Source of the DNA: Streptomyces roseifaciens | GTDB taxonomy: Bacteria > Actinomycetota > Actinomycetes > Streptomycetales > Streptomycetaceae | Length of the DNA stretch: 64,000 bases | Assembly (NCBI RefSeq): GCF_001445655.1 | Contig: NZ_LNBE01000003.1 | Location: forward strand, 186,001-250,000 | Direction of reading: 5' to 3' | Shown: one piece after another, positions 1-8,126 of the stretch | Numbering within the stretch: position 1 is the first letter of the stretch | Layout: each line of letters starts with the position of its first letter | Position numbers and translations under genes: made by a program | Notes under the pieces: model-generated | The model's database searches: none | What the model was told of the DNA's origin: nothing | The model's input: only the letters and a program-made list of their open reading frames with translations

Positions 1-795
1 GCCTGCCAGCACGGCCTCGAAGATCCGCTGCGTCATCTGGCCCGCCGCGGCGTACCGCTCGGGCAGCAGCAGGACGGTGGTCAGTGCGTCACCGTACAGG
101 TTGGCGACTTCTGTGAAAGGGATCCGTCCGAGAAAGGTGACGTGCGGCCAGCGACCGGTCTGGGTCCACTTGCCGCCGACCCGGTGCTCGAAGCAGGAGG
201 CGGCCGGGGCGAAGAAGCGGTCGAAGGCTTCGTTGCGGTCGTACTGGTTGCCCACGTAGGCCAGCGGCACCTCGCGGGGCTTCATCGCCAGGGTGTTCGG
301 ATCGGCCTGGGCGAGCAACTCCTCGTCGAGGGGGAACAGGAGCGTGTGGGCGCCGGGGGTGGGCTCCAGGGCGGCCTCGCACACCGCGACCGTGGAGCAG
401 CGTCGCCAGATGCTGTCCGGTCGCAGCTGGCGGTCCTTGTCCCAGATCACCGTGGGCACGCGACGGTGCGTGGTGTAGTGCAGCAGCAGCTCGGACTGGC
501 GGTGCAGATCACAGGTGTGACCCGAGGTTCCGCAGATGGTCGTGTTGCGCCCTTCGATGGGCCAGCGCCACTCGAGGAACAGGACGTCGATGTCGGGGAA
601 CCCGGCGTCGAAGGTGTAACGGCTGCCGACGGCGTCGCCAGCTTCGAGCCGGTCGCGGTCGGCCTGCAGGAAGACGATGTGGTGGCCGCGCGTGAGGAGG
701 GCATCGATCAGGGGACGGCGGTGGCTGCGGCCTCCGTCGGGGGTGTCGGTGATGCCGTTGCCGAGGAAGCCCCAGAAGCTGTATCCGATCTTCAT
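1..795 (-). CDS. CgeB-like glycosyltransferase, partial (C-terminus off the window)
   Basis: The reading frame is open from an ATG at 795 to base 1, giving 265 codons with no stop, so the C-terminal part is missing. The protein begins MKIGYSFWGFLGNGITDTPD and carries a Rossmann-like N-terminal half. Later come LAYVGNQYDRNEAFDRFF and FLGRIPFTEVANLYGDA, the layout of CgeB/Glyco_trans_1_2 type GT-B glycosyltransferases, which end with a sugar-nucleotide domain. The start overlaps the stop of the carbamoyltransferase by 4 bp (ATGA), so translation is coupled and it is the last visible gene of the long minus-strand operon. Donor and acceptor are unknown. Glycosylation of the carbamoylated nucleoside made upstream is inference. 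Confidence 0.65.
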   Translation of the reverse strand, partial: MKIGYSFWGFLGNGITDTPDGGRSHRRPLIDALLTRGHHIVFLQADRDRLEAGDAVGSRYTFDAGFPDIDVLFLEWRWPIEGRNTTICGTSGHTCDLHRQSELLLHYTTHRRVPTVIWDKDRQLRPDSIWRRCSTVAVCEAALEPTPGAHTLLFPLDEELLAQADPNTLAMKPREVPLAYVGNQYDRNEAFDRFFAPAASCFEHRVGGKWTQTGRWPHVTFLGRIPFTEVANLYGDALTTVLLLPERYAAAGQMTQRIFEAVLAG

Positions 796-2510
796 TTGGT
801 GATCCACCGGCCTTCCAGGAGCAGCGCGTCCAGCCCGGAAGTCGCGAGGCAGTCGAGTGCCATCTCCGGAGTCCCGCAGATGGGCTTGCCCTTGACGTTG
901 AGCGACGTGTTGATCAGTACGGGGACGCCGGTGCGGCGCCCGAACGCCTGGAGAACGTCGTGCATGAAGAGGTTCTGCTGCGCGGTGACGGTCTGGAGCC
1001 GGGACGTTCCATTGGCGTGGACGACGGCGGGGATCTGCTCGCGGGCCTTGGCAGTGACCTGGGAGGCCATCGACATGTACGGGGCGTCCTGGCCGAGGGT
1101 GAAGAACTCCCCGGCCCTCTCGGCGAGGGTGATAGGGGCGAACGGGCGGAACGGCTCCCGGAACTTCACCGTGGCGTTGAGCCGTTCCACGACGCCGTTC
1201 TCCAGAGGTGAGGCAAGGATTGACCGGTTTCCCAAGGCACGGGGGCCGGCCTCGACGCGTCCCTGGAACAGACCGACGATCATCCCGTGGGCCAGCTGGT
1301 CGGCGAGGAATTCCGCGGCCTCTGCGCCTAGGGGCTTCTGCTTCAGGCCCGGCCACCGGGTGAGGACCGGACGGGGCTGTGGGTAGGACGGCCCGAGGTA
1401 GCAGGCGCGAGCGACCCCTTCGAGAGGCTGCCGGCTGCCGGTGTCCGCGTGCACGGCGATCGCGGCGCCGATCGCCGTGCCGGCGTCGCCCGGCGCGGGC
1501 GGGACGAAGACCTCATCGAAGATCCCTTCCTCGACGATCCGCCCGATGCCGACGCAGTTCGTGGCCACGCCTCCGCCCACGCACAGCCTCCGCGACCCGG
1601 TGACCCGGTGAGCACGGCGGGCCAGGTGGAGCATGACCTGCTCGGTGCGTTCCTGGAGCGCTGCGGCGAGGTCCTGGTGGACCTGCTGACGCTGCTCTCC
1701 TGGGTTTCGCGGTGGGCAGGTGTCGGTGATGAAGAGGGGCGAGATCCGGGGGTAGCCGGAGTGGAGGACGCGTGGGGGAAAGTAGGCCGGGTCCACGACG
1801 AAGCCGGTGGCGGTGGTGCGGAGCGCGCGGGCGAAAACGGGTCGGAACCGGGCGGCGTCGCCGAGAGCCGCGAGCGCCATCACGGTGCCCTCCTCGTTGC
1901 CGCGTCGCCAGCCGAGATGTTCGGTGACGGCCCCGTACACGTAGCCGAGAGAGGCTGGGTCTCGGATCTCCTCCAGGGAGCGGACGCACGGGCGTTCGGC
2001 GTGGTGGCCGTGTGCGACGGTGGTGGTCTGCCGTTCCCCGAGGCTGTCCACGACGAGGACAGCCGCCTCGGTCCATCCCGAGGCCGCGAAGGCGATCAGC
2101 TGGTGGGCGCGGTGATGCAGCACGGGGACGACCCGCGCGCGGGGGAACTCCCTCCGCAGGTATTGGAGGCGGCGCTGGGTGCGTACGGCGACCTTGGCGA
2201 ACCCGGTGGCGCGCGGCAGGGCCCGCGAACGGGTTGCACTCGACAGCAGCAGCCGCGCCGTGGCGGGGACCTCGGCCAAGTAGCGGGCGGGCCGGAAGTT
2301 GTACGCGACGGCGTCCACGTCGGTCGGCGCGAGGCCGGCCCGGCCGAGGAGCCAGACGATGGCGTGTTGGGGGTATTCCCGCGTGTGCTTCTGCCCGGAG
2401 AGGCGTTCCTCTTCGACGAAGCCGACCAGCTCGCCGTTCACCAGGAGGGCTGCGGCCGAGTCGTGTGTGAAGGAGCACAGGCCGAGGATGACGCCGGGTA
2501 CCTGATCCAT
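792..2510 (-). CDS. NodU/CmcH-family O-carbamoyltransferase
   Basis: A 572-residue protein of the full length expected for the family. The N-terminal Kae1-like domain carries GLCSFTHDSAAALLVNGEL, the metal-binding region HHRAHQLIAFAAS and the nucleotide loop DSLGERQTTT. GGGVATNCVG follows in the middle and the C-terminal domain has GRVEAGPRALGNRSIL. Such enzymes move carbamoyl from carbamoyl phosphate, via carbamoyl-AMP, onto a hydroxyl of a natural product or nucleoside. It starts 6 bp after the thymidylate-synthase-like gene and overlaps the next gene by 4 bp. Its neighbour is predicted to install a hydroxymethyl group, which would be a natural acceptor (inference). The family call is firm; the substrate is not known. 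Confidence 0.9.
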   Translation of the reverse strand: MDQVPGVILGLCSFTHDSAAALLVNGELVGFVEEERLSGQKHTREYPQHAIVWLLGRAGLAPTDVDAVAYNFRPARYLAEVPATARLLLSSATRSRALPRATGFAKVAVRTQRRLQYLRREFPRARVVPVLHHRAHQLIAFAASGWTEAAVLVVDSLGERQTTTVAHGHHAERPCVRSLEEIRDPASLGYVYGAVTEHLGWRRGNEEGTVMALAALGDAARFRPVFARALRTTATGFVVDPAYFPPRVLHSGYPRISPLFITDTCPPRNPGEQRQQVHQDLAAALQERTEQVMLHLARRAHRVTGSRRLCVGGGVATNCVGIGRIVEEGIFDEVFVPPAPGDAGTAIGAAIAVHADTGSRQPLEGVARACYLGPSYPQPRPVLTRWPGLKQKPLGAEAAEFLADQLAHGMIVGLFQGRVEAGPRALGNRSILASPLENGVVERLNATVKFREPFRPFAPITLAERAGEFFTLGQDAPYMSMASQVTAKAREQIPAVVHANGTSRLQTVTAQQNLFMHDVLQAFGRRTGVPVLINTSLNVKGKPICGTPEMALDCLATSGLDALLLEGRWITK

Positions 2511-2516
2511 CGCGGC

Positions 2517-3467
2517 TTACCCTTCCGCTACGGGCGGGACGGAGACGCTGGCGCGGCGGTTCAGCTCGTCGTACCAGTGGATCAGCGCCTCGCCGAGCGG
2601 TCCGTCGACGGTCGTGGCGATGTGCTGCGCCTCCTGGCGTGCCCCGTGCTTCCACAGGCGGTAGCTGCGCATCGTTGTGGCTATGGCGTCCCAGGTGGGA
2701 TGTCCGGTCTCGTCTCCGGCTTCGACGTGGCTGAGCAGTTTGTCGAAGCCCTCCCATGGGGTGGCGAGGGTGGGCATGACCTGGCTCGCGTTGACGTCGG
2801 TCAGGCCGGCGGCTTGCTCGATGTCATGTTCGTAGATGTGCAGGGAGCCGACCTGGTGGTGGTACTCCCCGAGTTCGGCGTCCAGCCATCCGGCGACCAG
2901 TTCGTGCAGCGTGGTGTAGAAGAACAGGTCGTATGGCATGCCGGTCCACACGTCCTGGCCGCGCATGCTCGTTGTCATGTGCAGGCGGCCGGCGCGCAGG
3001 TGGAAGCGGAAGCCGAGGGTGCACGGGACGTCCTTGTGGCCGGCGGCATCCCGTGCCGGGTCGTAGAGCTGGATCAGGGCCCGGCGGGAGTCGGGGTCGT
3101 CCTTGAGGATCTCGACGACCCTGTGGAGCTGGTCGATCCTCCCGGCCCAGTTGCGCATCCGGGGCCCGTACGCGCCCTGGAGAACGCCGTCGTCGGCGTA
3201 GTGGCGCAGCCGTCCGTTGAATTCGTGGATCCACGGGGCATCGGTGCCGGACAGGTACCAGACCGTCTCGGCCACGGCGAAGGCCGGGTTGATGATCCGG
3301 GCCGGCGGAGCGCACAGCAGCCGCGCCCTGGGCTGGGTCAGCCGCATGGTGACGTTGAGGACCTCGCGGGTGGCCATGCCACGAGGGCTGACTTTGTCGC
3401 CGTTCTTGGCCAATGTCACGGCTCCAACGAAGAGTTCGGCGATGCTGTCGGCGGTCAGATGCGTCAT
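2517..3467 (-). CDS. Thymidylate-synthase-fold enzyme, probable cytidylate C5-hydroxymethylase or methylase
   Basis: A 316-residue protein with the ThyA fold and catalytic set: Glu67 in AETVWYLSG, the phosphate-binding arginines in DPDSRR (about 124-129), nucleophile Cys149 in DVPCTLGF, and Arg169 with Asp172 in SMRGQD. In dTMP synthases the next motif is L-G-L-P-F-N, whose Asn reads the uracil. Here it is TGMPYD with Asp180. Asp at this site marks T4 dCMP hydroxymethylase and switches ThyA toward cytosine. The enzyme therefore likely adds a one-carbon unit from methylene-tetrahydrofolate to C5 of CMP or dCMP, like MilA of mildiomycin. The start has GAGGAG 8 bp upstream. It is not the housekeeping ThyA. 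Ribo- versus deoxyribo-preference and hydroxymethyl versus methyl product cannot be decided here. Confidence 0.8.
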   Translation of the reverse strand: MTHLTADSIAELFVGAVTLAKNGDKVSPRGMATREVLNVTMRLTQPRARLLCAPPARIINPAFAVAETVWYLSGTDAPWIHEFNGRLRHYADDGVLQGAYGPRMRNWAGRIDQLHRVVEILKDDPDSRRALIQLYDPARDAAGHKDVPCTLGFRFHLRAGRLHMTTSMRGQDVWTGMPYDLFFYTTLHELVAGWLDAELGEYHHQVGSLHIYEHDIEQAAGLTDVNASQVMPTLATPWEGFDKLLSHVEAGDETGHPTWDAIATTMRSYRLWKHGARQEAQHIATTVDGPLGEALIHWYDELNRRASVSVPPVAEG

Positions 3468-3529
3468 GGTTGCGTCTCCTCACCTTGCGATTCGCCGGGA
3501 CCAACGCCCCGGCACGGTGGTGAACGGGG

Positions 3530-5323
3530 CTACGCCGGGCCGGTCCGAGACCGGTCGACGACGAGGCGGGCGATGTCGCGGGCGCTGGTGCCGTGCCAGT
3601 GGCACACCGCATCGGTGGCCCTGCGCGAACCCTGCGATTGGGGCGGTGTGCTCAGTGCGTTGGCGATGTCGTCCGCCGAGCTGCAGCGCTGGGCGAGGCC
3701 ATGGTCGGCGAGGCCCAACGTCCGCCCGCCGGGATGAGCAAGTTCGAGAACGGGGATGTTCAGCAGCACAGCCTCGATGCCGCAGGTGGAGTAGGCGCTC
3801 AGGACCGCGTCGGCGCCGGCCAGGCACCCGTGGGCACCGACTCCTGGATCGGCAGCCGCCACCGGCAGCCTGCTTGCCCTTTCGAGGAAGAGGCCGAAGG
3901 AGCCAGCGGTCTGCGCAGGGTGGGGTGCGATGATCAGGCCCCAATCCCCCTCGGCCTTCCGCAGGCCCTCCAGGACGAGGCTTCCCTGGGCGCGGAGAAG
4001 GTCGGGGCCGAAAGGCTGACAGGCCCATACCGCGATCTTCTCCGGGCAGCGGTCCACGCGGGCCGCCAGAAGTTCGTCGAGGTAGCAACGCTGCTGCTCT
4101 TGATCGAGGCCGCCGAGGGCATCGAACCGTGGTTGCCCCAGGACGTGGATCTCGGCGTCCGGGTGCCGTGCCCAGGCCCTCGCGGGCGTGACGTCCCGTT
4201 CGCCCATGACGACGATGTGACGGCTGTGCAGGGTCGGCCACGCCACCGATTGCGGGGTCCAAGCTCCGTGCTGAACGTAGAACGTGGTGATGCCGTGCCG
4301 TTCGGCCGCATGAACCGCGAGCGCTCCCAGCGGGCTGGTGTCGTTGCAGAGCAGGACGGTGTGCGGTCGGGTGGAGGTGAACACGCCGTCCAGCCAGGTC
4401 TCGGTGCGGAGCACCGCGCGCCACGATGGCTGAGTGCTGCCGCCGCTCGTCTCGACGACGGAGGCAGCAAGGCGCTCCAGCCGGTCCAGCCACACGGCCA
4501 GCTCGCGGACACGGATCGTCTTGCCGTAGCCGCCAGGGCCTTCGTCGGTGGTGGCGGGACCGGGGATCGTACCGGTGGGGGAGAGGAGACTGGGCAGCGC
4601 TGGGCACAGGCGGGTGGACGAGGTCGTCGGCTCCGGGCATCGGTCCGCGGCGTCCGTGGCCAGATCGACCAGGACGCCACGGTGGCCGTCTCGAGCCAGT
4701 TCCTCAAGAACCGGCAGGAGGGTCTCGGCGTGGCGGGACGACCACGACAGCGCTACGACCTCGGACTGCGGAAGCGTCGAAGGTGACGGGCTGGGCGCGG
4801 TCGAAGCGTCCACGGGCGAGGCCGTGAGCTGTCGGAGCTGAGCGGACCGCATCGGATCGCCGGCAACCGGAGCGCCCAGGAGGTAGGCGACACCGGACCA
4901 GGTGACGGTGTAGAGGCGGTACTCACGGGAGCTCGTCTCACGCGCGCCGATCAGTGCTTCGCCCGCGGCGGGGATGATGCAGCCGGGGTTCCGTGCGAAC
5001 GGCTCCCACGCGCTCAGGGCAAGCAGCTTACGAACGAGTTGACCGACGAGGCGGCGCACGGGGACGTGCTGCACGTGCAGCCATGAGGCCCCGCCGGGCG
5101 TCAGAGCCCGCTGTGCGCTGTGCGCCTCCAGCTCGGACATCACGGCCTGGATGTGGGAGTCCAACTCCTCCCGGTCGGTCGTCGGAACGTCGAGAGCCGT
5201 CGTGGCGATCCACTCCGCCGTCGGCTGGTCCCGCAGGGCGTCTTCTGGGACGAGCGCCCACCGGTACGCAGCGTCCGCCCACACTCGGGCGAGGGCGAGC
5301 GGACCCGCGTCCACCGGGTTCAC
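3530..5323 (-). CDS. GT-B-like transferase with large N-terminal extension, function unknown
   Basis: A 597-residue protein starting at GTG 5323, which overlaps the HAD stop (GTGA). The C-terminal ~350 residues look like a GT-B or CDP-glycerol-glycerophosphotransferase-type domain. TVLLCNDTSPLGALAVHAAE is followed by TTFYVQHGAWTPQ, HIVVMGERDV, HVLGQPRFDAL, and late LIIAPHPAQ and ADAVLSAYSTCGIEAVL, typical of the donor-binding half. The N-terminal ~220 residues match nothing I recognise. Its place between the phosphatase and the nucleotide-modifying enzyme suggests transfer of a sugar or polyol phosphate to the pathway product, which is inference. A polysialyl- or teichoic-type transferase is an alternative. 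A 62-bp gap separates it from the thymidylate-synthase-like gene. Confidence 0.55.
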   Translation of the reverse strand: MNPVDAGPLALARVWADAAYRWALVPEDALRDQPTAEWIATTALDVPTTDREELDSHIQAVMSELEAHSAQRALTPGGASWLHVQHVPVRRLVGQLVRKLLALSAWEPFARNPGCIIPAAGEALIGARETSSREYRLYTVTWSGVAYLLGAPVAGDPMRSAQLRQLTASPVDASTAPSPSPSTLPQSEVVALSWSSRHAETLLPVLEELARDGHRGVLVDLATDAADRCPEPTTSSTRLCPALPSLLSPTGTIPGPATTDEGPGGYGKTIRVRELAVWLDRLERLAASVVETSGGSTQPSWRAVLRTETWLDGVFTSTRPHTVLLCNDTSPLGALAVHAAERHGITTFYVQHGAWTPQSVAWPTLHSRHIVVMGERDVTPARAWARHPDAEIHVLGQPRFDALGGLDQEQQRCYLDELLAARVDRCPEKIAVWACQPFGPDLLRAQGSLVLEGLRKAEGDWGLIIAPHPAQTAGSFGLFLERASRLPVAAADPGVGAHGCLAGADAVLSAYSTCGIEAVLLNIPVLELAHPGGRTLGLADHGLAQRCSSADDIANALSTPPQSQGSRRATDAVCHWHGTSARDIARLVVDRSRTGPA

Positions 5324-6030
5324 AGCAGGCTTCCTTCGAGGAAGGGGCCCGAGTGTCGGCCCTCACCGAGGATCTGCAGGAGATCGTGCGGAGCATGCGC
5401 CGTTGGAGGTACCGGGGTACCGGGGGAGCCGTAGCCCCAGGCCGCGTGGACGTAGGCAACTCCAGCCCGCTGCGCGGCTTCATGGTCAACCGCCATATCG
5501 CCCACGAAAGTGGCTTGCGCCGGATCAGCACAGAGATCGACGAGCGCGAGCAGCAGGGGGTCGGGGGCCGGCTTGCCGCGGCCAGGACCGCCGGCTGCGC
5601 GAACCGAGCCGAACGGGCACCCGAGCTGCGCCAGCAGAGGGGCCGCACGATCCAGTGGCTTGGACGTGACGACACTGAGCAGCCATCCGCGGGCGACGAG
5701 GGTGTGGAGTACTTCCTCCACCCCCTCGAACGGCCGGGCCAGATGGGCGAAGGCCTTCGATGCCTCCGAGTACGTCTGATGCACCGCCTCGACATCGGTC
5801 ACGGCCAGACGCCTCATGATGTCGTTGAACGGGCGGCCCAAGTGCTGTTCGTACTGCTCGAACGGCAAGTCGATGCCGTGGTGCTGCTGGACCGCGTGCC
5901 ATGCCTCCTGCATCACCGGCCGTGTGTCGAGCAGGACCCCGTCGAGGTCAAGGAGCAGCGAGCGCTGTGCGCCGCAGTGTGCCGGATGGGTGTGGGAGCT
6001 CTGTATCGCGGAGCAAGGCGTTGAGGTCAT
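5320..6030 (-). CDS. HAD-superfamily hydrolase (phosphoglycolate-phosphatase-like)
   Basis: A 236-residue protein from ATG 6030, preceded by GAGGGAG. A start 67 codons further upstream is possible, but that stretch is low in domain character and crosses the intergenic gap. HAD motif I is LLLDLDGVLLDT, motif II is SVVTSKP, the motif III lysine is in GRGKPAPDP and motif IV is TFVGDMAVDHEAA. A helical cap lies between motifs I and II. It probably dephosphorylates a small sugar- or nucleoside-phosphate intermediate. In this operon it could release the nucleoside from its 5'-phosphate (inference). Its stop overlaps the next start by 4 bp. Confidence 0.8.
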   Translation of the reverse strand: MTSTPCSAIQSSHTHPAHCGAQRSLLLDLDGVLLDTRPVMQEAWHAVQQHHGIDLPFEQYEQHLGRPFNDIMRRLAVTDVEAVHQTYSEASKAFAHLARPFEGVEEVLHTLVARGWLLSVVTSKPLDRAAPLLAQLGCPFGSVRAAGGPGRGKPAPDPLLLALVDLCADPAQATFVGDMAVDHEAAQRAGVAYVHAAWGYGSPGTPVPPTAHAPHDLLQILGEGRHSGPFLEGSLL

Positions 6031-6118
6031 GCTTTTCTCCCTCGAAAGCGGAGGTGGGAACGCAGTGGGCCGAAGGGCGTGCCGAGTTCCGAATGCCCGT
6101 GGGAGCAGCCCTTGGTGA

Positions 6119-6313
6119 TCACTCCTCGGGAGGCAGATCGGGCACGCTGACCGGCGGTGGGCTCGGTATGGCGTTGTGGTGGTGCTCAAGCTGGACGAGC
6201 TGTGCGAGCAGCCAGACTGTGGCGACGACACCGGCCCCGTACGTCCACTTGCACATGGTGCCGACCGGGTCGTACCAGACGAGGCGGCGTCGAGTTCGCG
6301 CGTGGCCCCTCAT
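6119..6313 (-). CDS. Small single-span membrane protein
   Basis: A 64-residue product with a basic N-terminus (MRGHARTRRR), one hydrophobic segment TYGAGVVATVWLLAQLVQL at about residues 24-42, and a Pro-rich acidic tail ending PDLPPEE. Its ATG overlaps the stop of the DUF6415-like gene (ATGA), which argues that it is translated. No family is recognised. It may anchor or organise the neighbouring enzymes, but nothing in the sequence shows that. An 88-bp gap follows before the HAD gene. Confidence 0.55.
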   Translation of the reverse strand: MRGHARTRRRLVWYDPVGTMCKWTYGAGVVATVWLLAQLVQLEHHHNAIPSPPPVSVPDLPPEE

Positions 6314-6720
6314 GACACGGCCGCCAAGTGGAGCTGCTCGGCTTCTTCGTTGGCGAGTGCGAGGAGGTCGCGACAGATGCAGGCCAGTTCCTGGGCGTAC
6401 ACACAGCGCACGACCGTGGGCCCGGATTTCGGCTCGTTGTTCAGCCTGTCCCGCATGGAAGCGGCCACGTGACGGATCTGGTCGCCCTGGCCGTACTGCG
6501 CCCAGTCCTTGGTCTCGACCTCGGGCAGGAGCAGCTGGATGTGGCCACGTAGGCGCAGCAGCAAGTGATCGACGTTGGCGGCCGGCGGCAGCCTGTCGAG
6601 GGTGGCGCGGACCGTGCCCATGATGCCGTCGATGTCGATGGGGTACTCGTCCGGTCTGACCTGAGGGACTCCCCGGCAGGTGGCGCGCAGGCGGCGGCCG
6701 ACGATCTTGAGGGACCTCAT
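6310..6720 (-). CDS. DUF6415-like protein (actinomycete natural-product locus protein)
   Basis: A 136-residue protein from ATG 6720, which overlaps the dioxygenase stop by 4 bp. A longer upstream start would sit inside the dioxygenase gene. The central stretch LLLRLRGHIQLLLPEV, followed by helices ending in YAQELACICRDLLALANEE, resembles the Streptomyces DUF6415 family that recurs in natural-product loci. This is my recollection of the family, not a search result. It is all-helical and soluble with no catalytic motif visible. Its position in the coupled operon supports an accessory role in the same pathway. Confidence 0.55.
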   Translation of the reverse strand: MRSLKIVGRRLRATCRGVPQVRPDEYPIDIDGIMGTVRATLDRLPPAANVDHLLLRLRGHIQLLLPEVETKDWAQYGQGDQIRHVAASMRDRLNNEPKSGPTVVRCVYAQELACICRDLLALANEEAEQLHLAAVS

Positions 6721-7511
6721 AGCACGGTCACCGGGCAGGCCGTGGTCGGCGTAGTCGTGAACGGAGAGGCGGGGGAGAAGCCTTTGAGGAGGGGGACGTG
6801 GGGATCGCCGAGGACGCGCCAGCACAGGCGGGGGCCGGTGAAGGTGGCGCGGGCGTGGAACCAGCGTTCGTTGTCGAGCAGGTAGCCCTGGCTGGCGGCC
6901 AGCGGCAGGCGGATCTGGTAGGTGGTGAGCGCGCTTCGGAGGTCGGGCAGGTAGCTCTGCACGATGGGGCTAAAGCGGGCGAGGCCGTCGAGCCGAAGCC
7001 GTACGGACACCCGGCCGTCGGGGTGTTCGGTGAGCACTTGAGTCGGGTGTCCGTCGCCGCCGCCGAAGAATGCGGTGCGCGGTTTGCTCAGTGCCACGAT
7101 CGCGTCGCGGCGGCGTGCCGCGATGTCGGTGTACACCGCGCGGCCGTCGGTCAGCAGGCACTCTCCGCCGACGTAGGCGGGGGTGCCACAGACCAGCAGC
7201 ATGAGACGGGGCGGCTCGGGAACTCCGGAGCGTTCGGTGTGCGGGGCCAGCTCGCCGTTGCCGAAACCCCCGTATCCGGCAAGGTGCGTGTGGCGGCGGG
7301 TGTCGCGGATGGTGGTGAGTCCGTCGGGGTCGCTGTCCCGGTGCGGGGCGATGTCCATGATCCTGGAAGCGAAGTCGCGGACGGCGGTGCGGGAGGAGAA
7401 ACCGCCGAGGGTGATCATCCCGGAGTCGCGTAACCGTTCCCGGACCACCTCTTCGACCCGCGGCGACTGGATGTCGACGAAGTGGGCCGAGAACAGCTTG
7501 GCCTCGCGCAT
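6717..7511 (-). CDS. TauD/clavaminate-synthase-like Fe(II)/2-oxoglutarate dioxygenase
   Basis: A 264-residue protein from ATG 7511, with GAGAGGAG upstream. An open frame continues far upstream but belongs to the other strand's genes. The iron facial triad is visible: His91 and Glu93 in ELAPHTERSG, and distal His219 in NERWFHARATF followed by the 2-oxoglutarate-binding arginines (Arg221, Arg228). HxE rather than HxD is the form used by clavaminate synthase and asparagine oxygenase. It probably hydroxylates or desaturates the pathway scaffold. It is the first gene of the operon and faces the divergent Nudix-regulator pair across a promoter region with an inverted repeat. Confidence 0.8.
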   Translation of the reverse strand: MREAKLFSAHFVDIQSPRVEEVVRERLRDSGMITLGGFSSRTAVRDFASRIMDIAPHRDSDPDGLTTIRDTRRHTHLAGYGGFGNGELAPHTERSGVPEPPRLMLLVCGTPAYVGGECLLTDGRAVYTDIAARRRDAIVALSKPRTAFFGGGDGHPTQVLTEHPDGRVSVRLRLDGLARFSPIVQSYLPDLRSALTTYQIRLPLAASQGYLLDNERWFHARATFTGPRLCWRVLGDPHVPLLKGFSPASPFTTTPTTACPVTVL

Positions 7512-7581
7512 CGGCGTGCTCCTCTCATCGAAGGGAATGCGAACAGAGTCGGAGGCAGAGACTGGCGGGGTACAGCGACGG

Positions 7582-7599
7582 ATTGTCGACTCGGACAAT
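7582..7599. promoter_or_regulatory. Inverted repeat between divergent operons, candidate operator
   Basis: ATTGTC-gactcg-GACAAT is a perfect 6+6 bp inverted repeat with a 6-bp spacer. It lies in the 174-bp gap between the dioxygenase start (7511, minus) and the Nudix start (7686, plus). Its position suits a regulator that controls both directions. The XRE/TPR protein encoded just after the Nudix gene is the obvious candidate. No binding evidence exists. Confidence 0.4.
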
Positions 7600-7685
7600 T
7601 CGCTTACAGAAGCGGCAGGTTGATGAGGTCGTGCTATGTTCCGCACGCCCCAAGGACCCGCGATGCCCCGCGAAGGACAGCAGCG

Positions 7686-8105
7686 ATGACCTACACGCCC
7701 CCGACCTGGCCCGTCTCCGTCAAAGCCGTCGCCCTCGACATCCACCAGCGCGTACTGCTGCTGAAGAACGAGAGGCAGGAGTGGGAACTGCCCGGCGGCC
7801 GCCTCGAGCAGGCAGACGACAGTCCGGAGACGACGGTCGAGCGGGAGCTGCTGGAGGAGACCGGCTGGGAGGTGAAGGCCGGGCCGATCATCGACGGTGG
7901 CGTGTGGATCTACGAGCCGATCCCTGGCCGGCGGGTCCTGATCGTGACCTACGGCTGCACCGTGCTCACCCCGGACCGGACGCCGGTCATCAGCCACGAG
8001 CACAAGGAGATCGGCCTCTTCACGGCCGACGAGGTGCCAGGGCTGAACATGCCGGACGGCTACAAGCGGGCGATTGCCACCTGGTACGGGCAGCGGCAGA
8101 GCTGA
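7686..8105 (+). CDS. Nudix hydrolase
   Basis: A 139-residue protein starting MTYTPPTWPVS at ATG 7686, with GAAGGA about 10 bp upstream. The Nudix box is recognisable as GGRLEQADDSPETTVERELL followed by EETGW, with one residue more than the canonical spacing between the first Glu/Asp and the REL core. Family members hydrolyse nucleoside diphosphates linked to another moiety. Beside a nucleotide-modifying operon it could prune activated nucleotide-sugars or modified nucleotides (inference). It is transcribed away from that operon and lies 21 bp before the XRE regulator, so the two likely share a transcript. Confidence 0.85.
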   Translation: MTYTPPTWPVSVKAVALDIHQRVLLLKNERQEWELPGGRLEQADDSPETTVERELLEETGWEVKAGPIIDGGVWIYEPIPGRRVLIVTYGCTVLTPDRTPVISHEHKEIGLFTADEVPGLNMPDGYKRAIATWYGQRQS

Positions 8106-8126
8106 CGGGCTGCCGGGAGGCATGAC

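Noticed and set aside
1449..3737. 762-codon open frame on the plus strand
   Set aside because: It lies antisense to the carbamoyltransferase and thymidylate-synthase-like genes, has no domain, and its composition mirrors their third-position GC bias.
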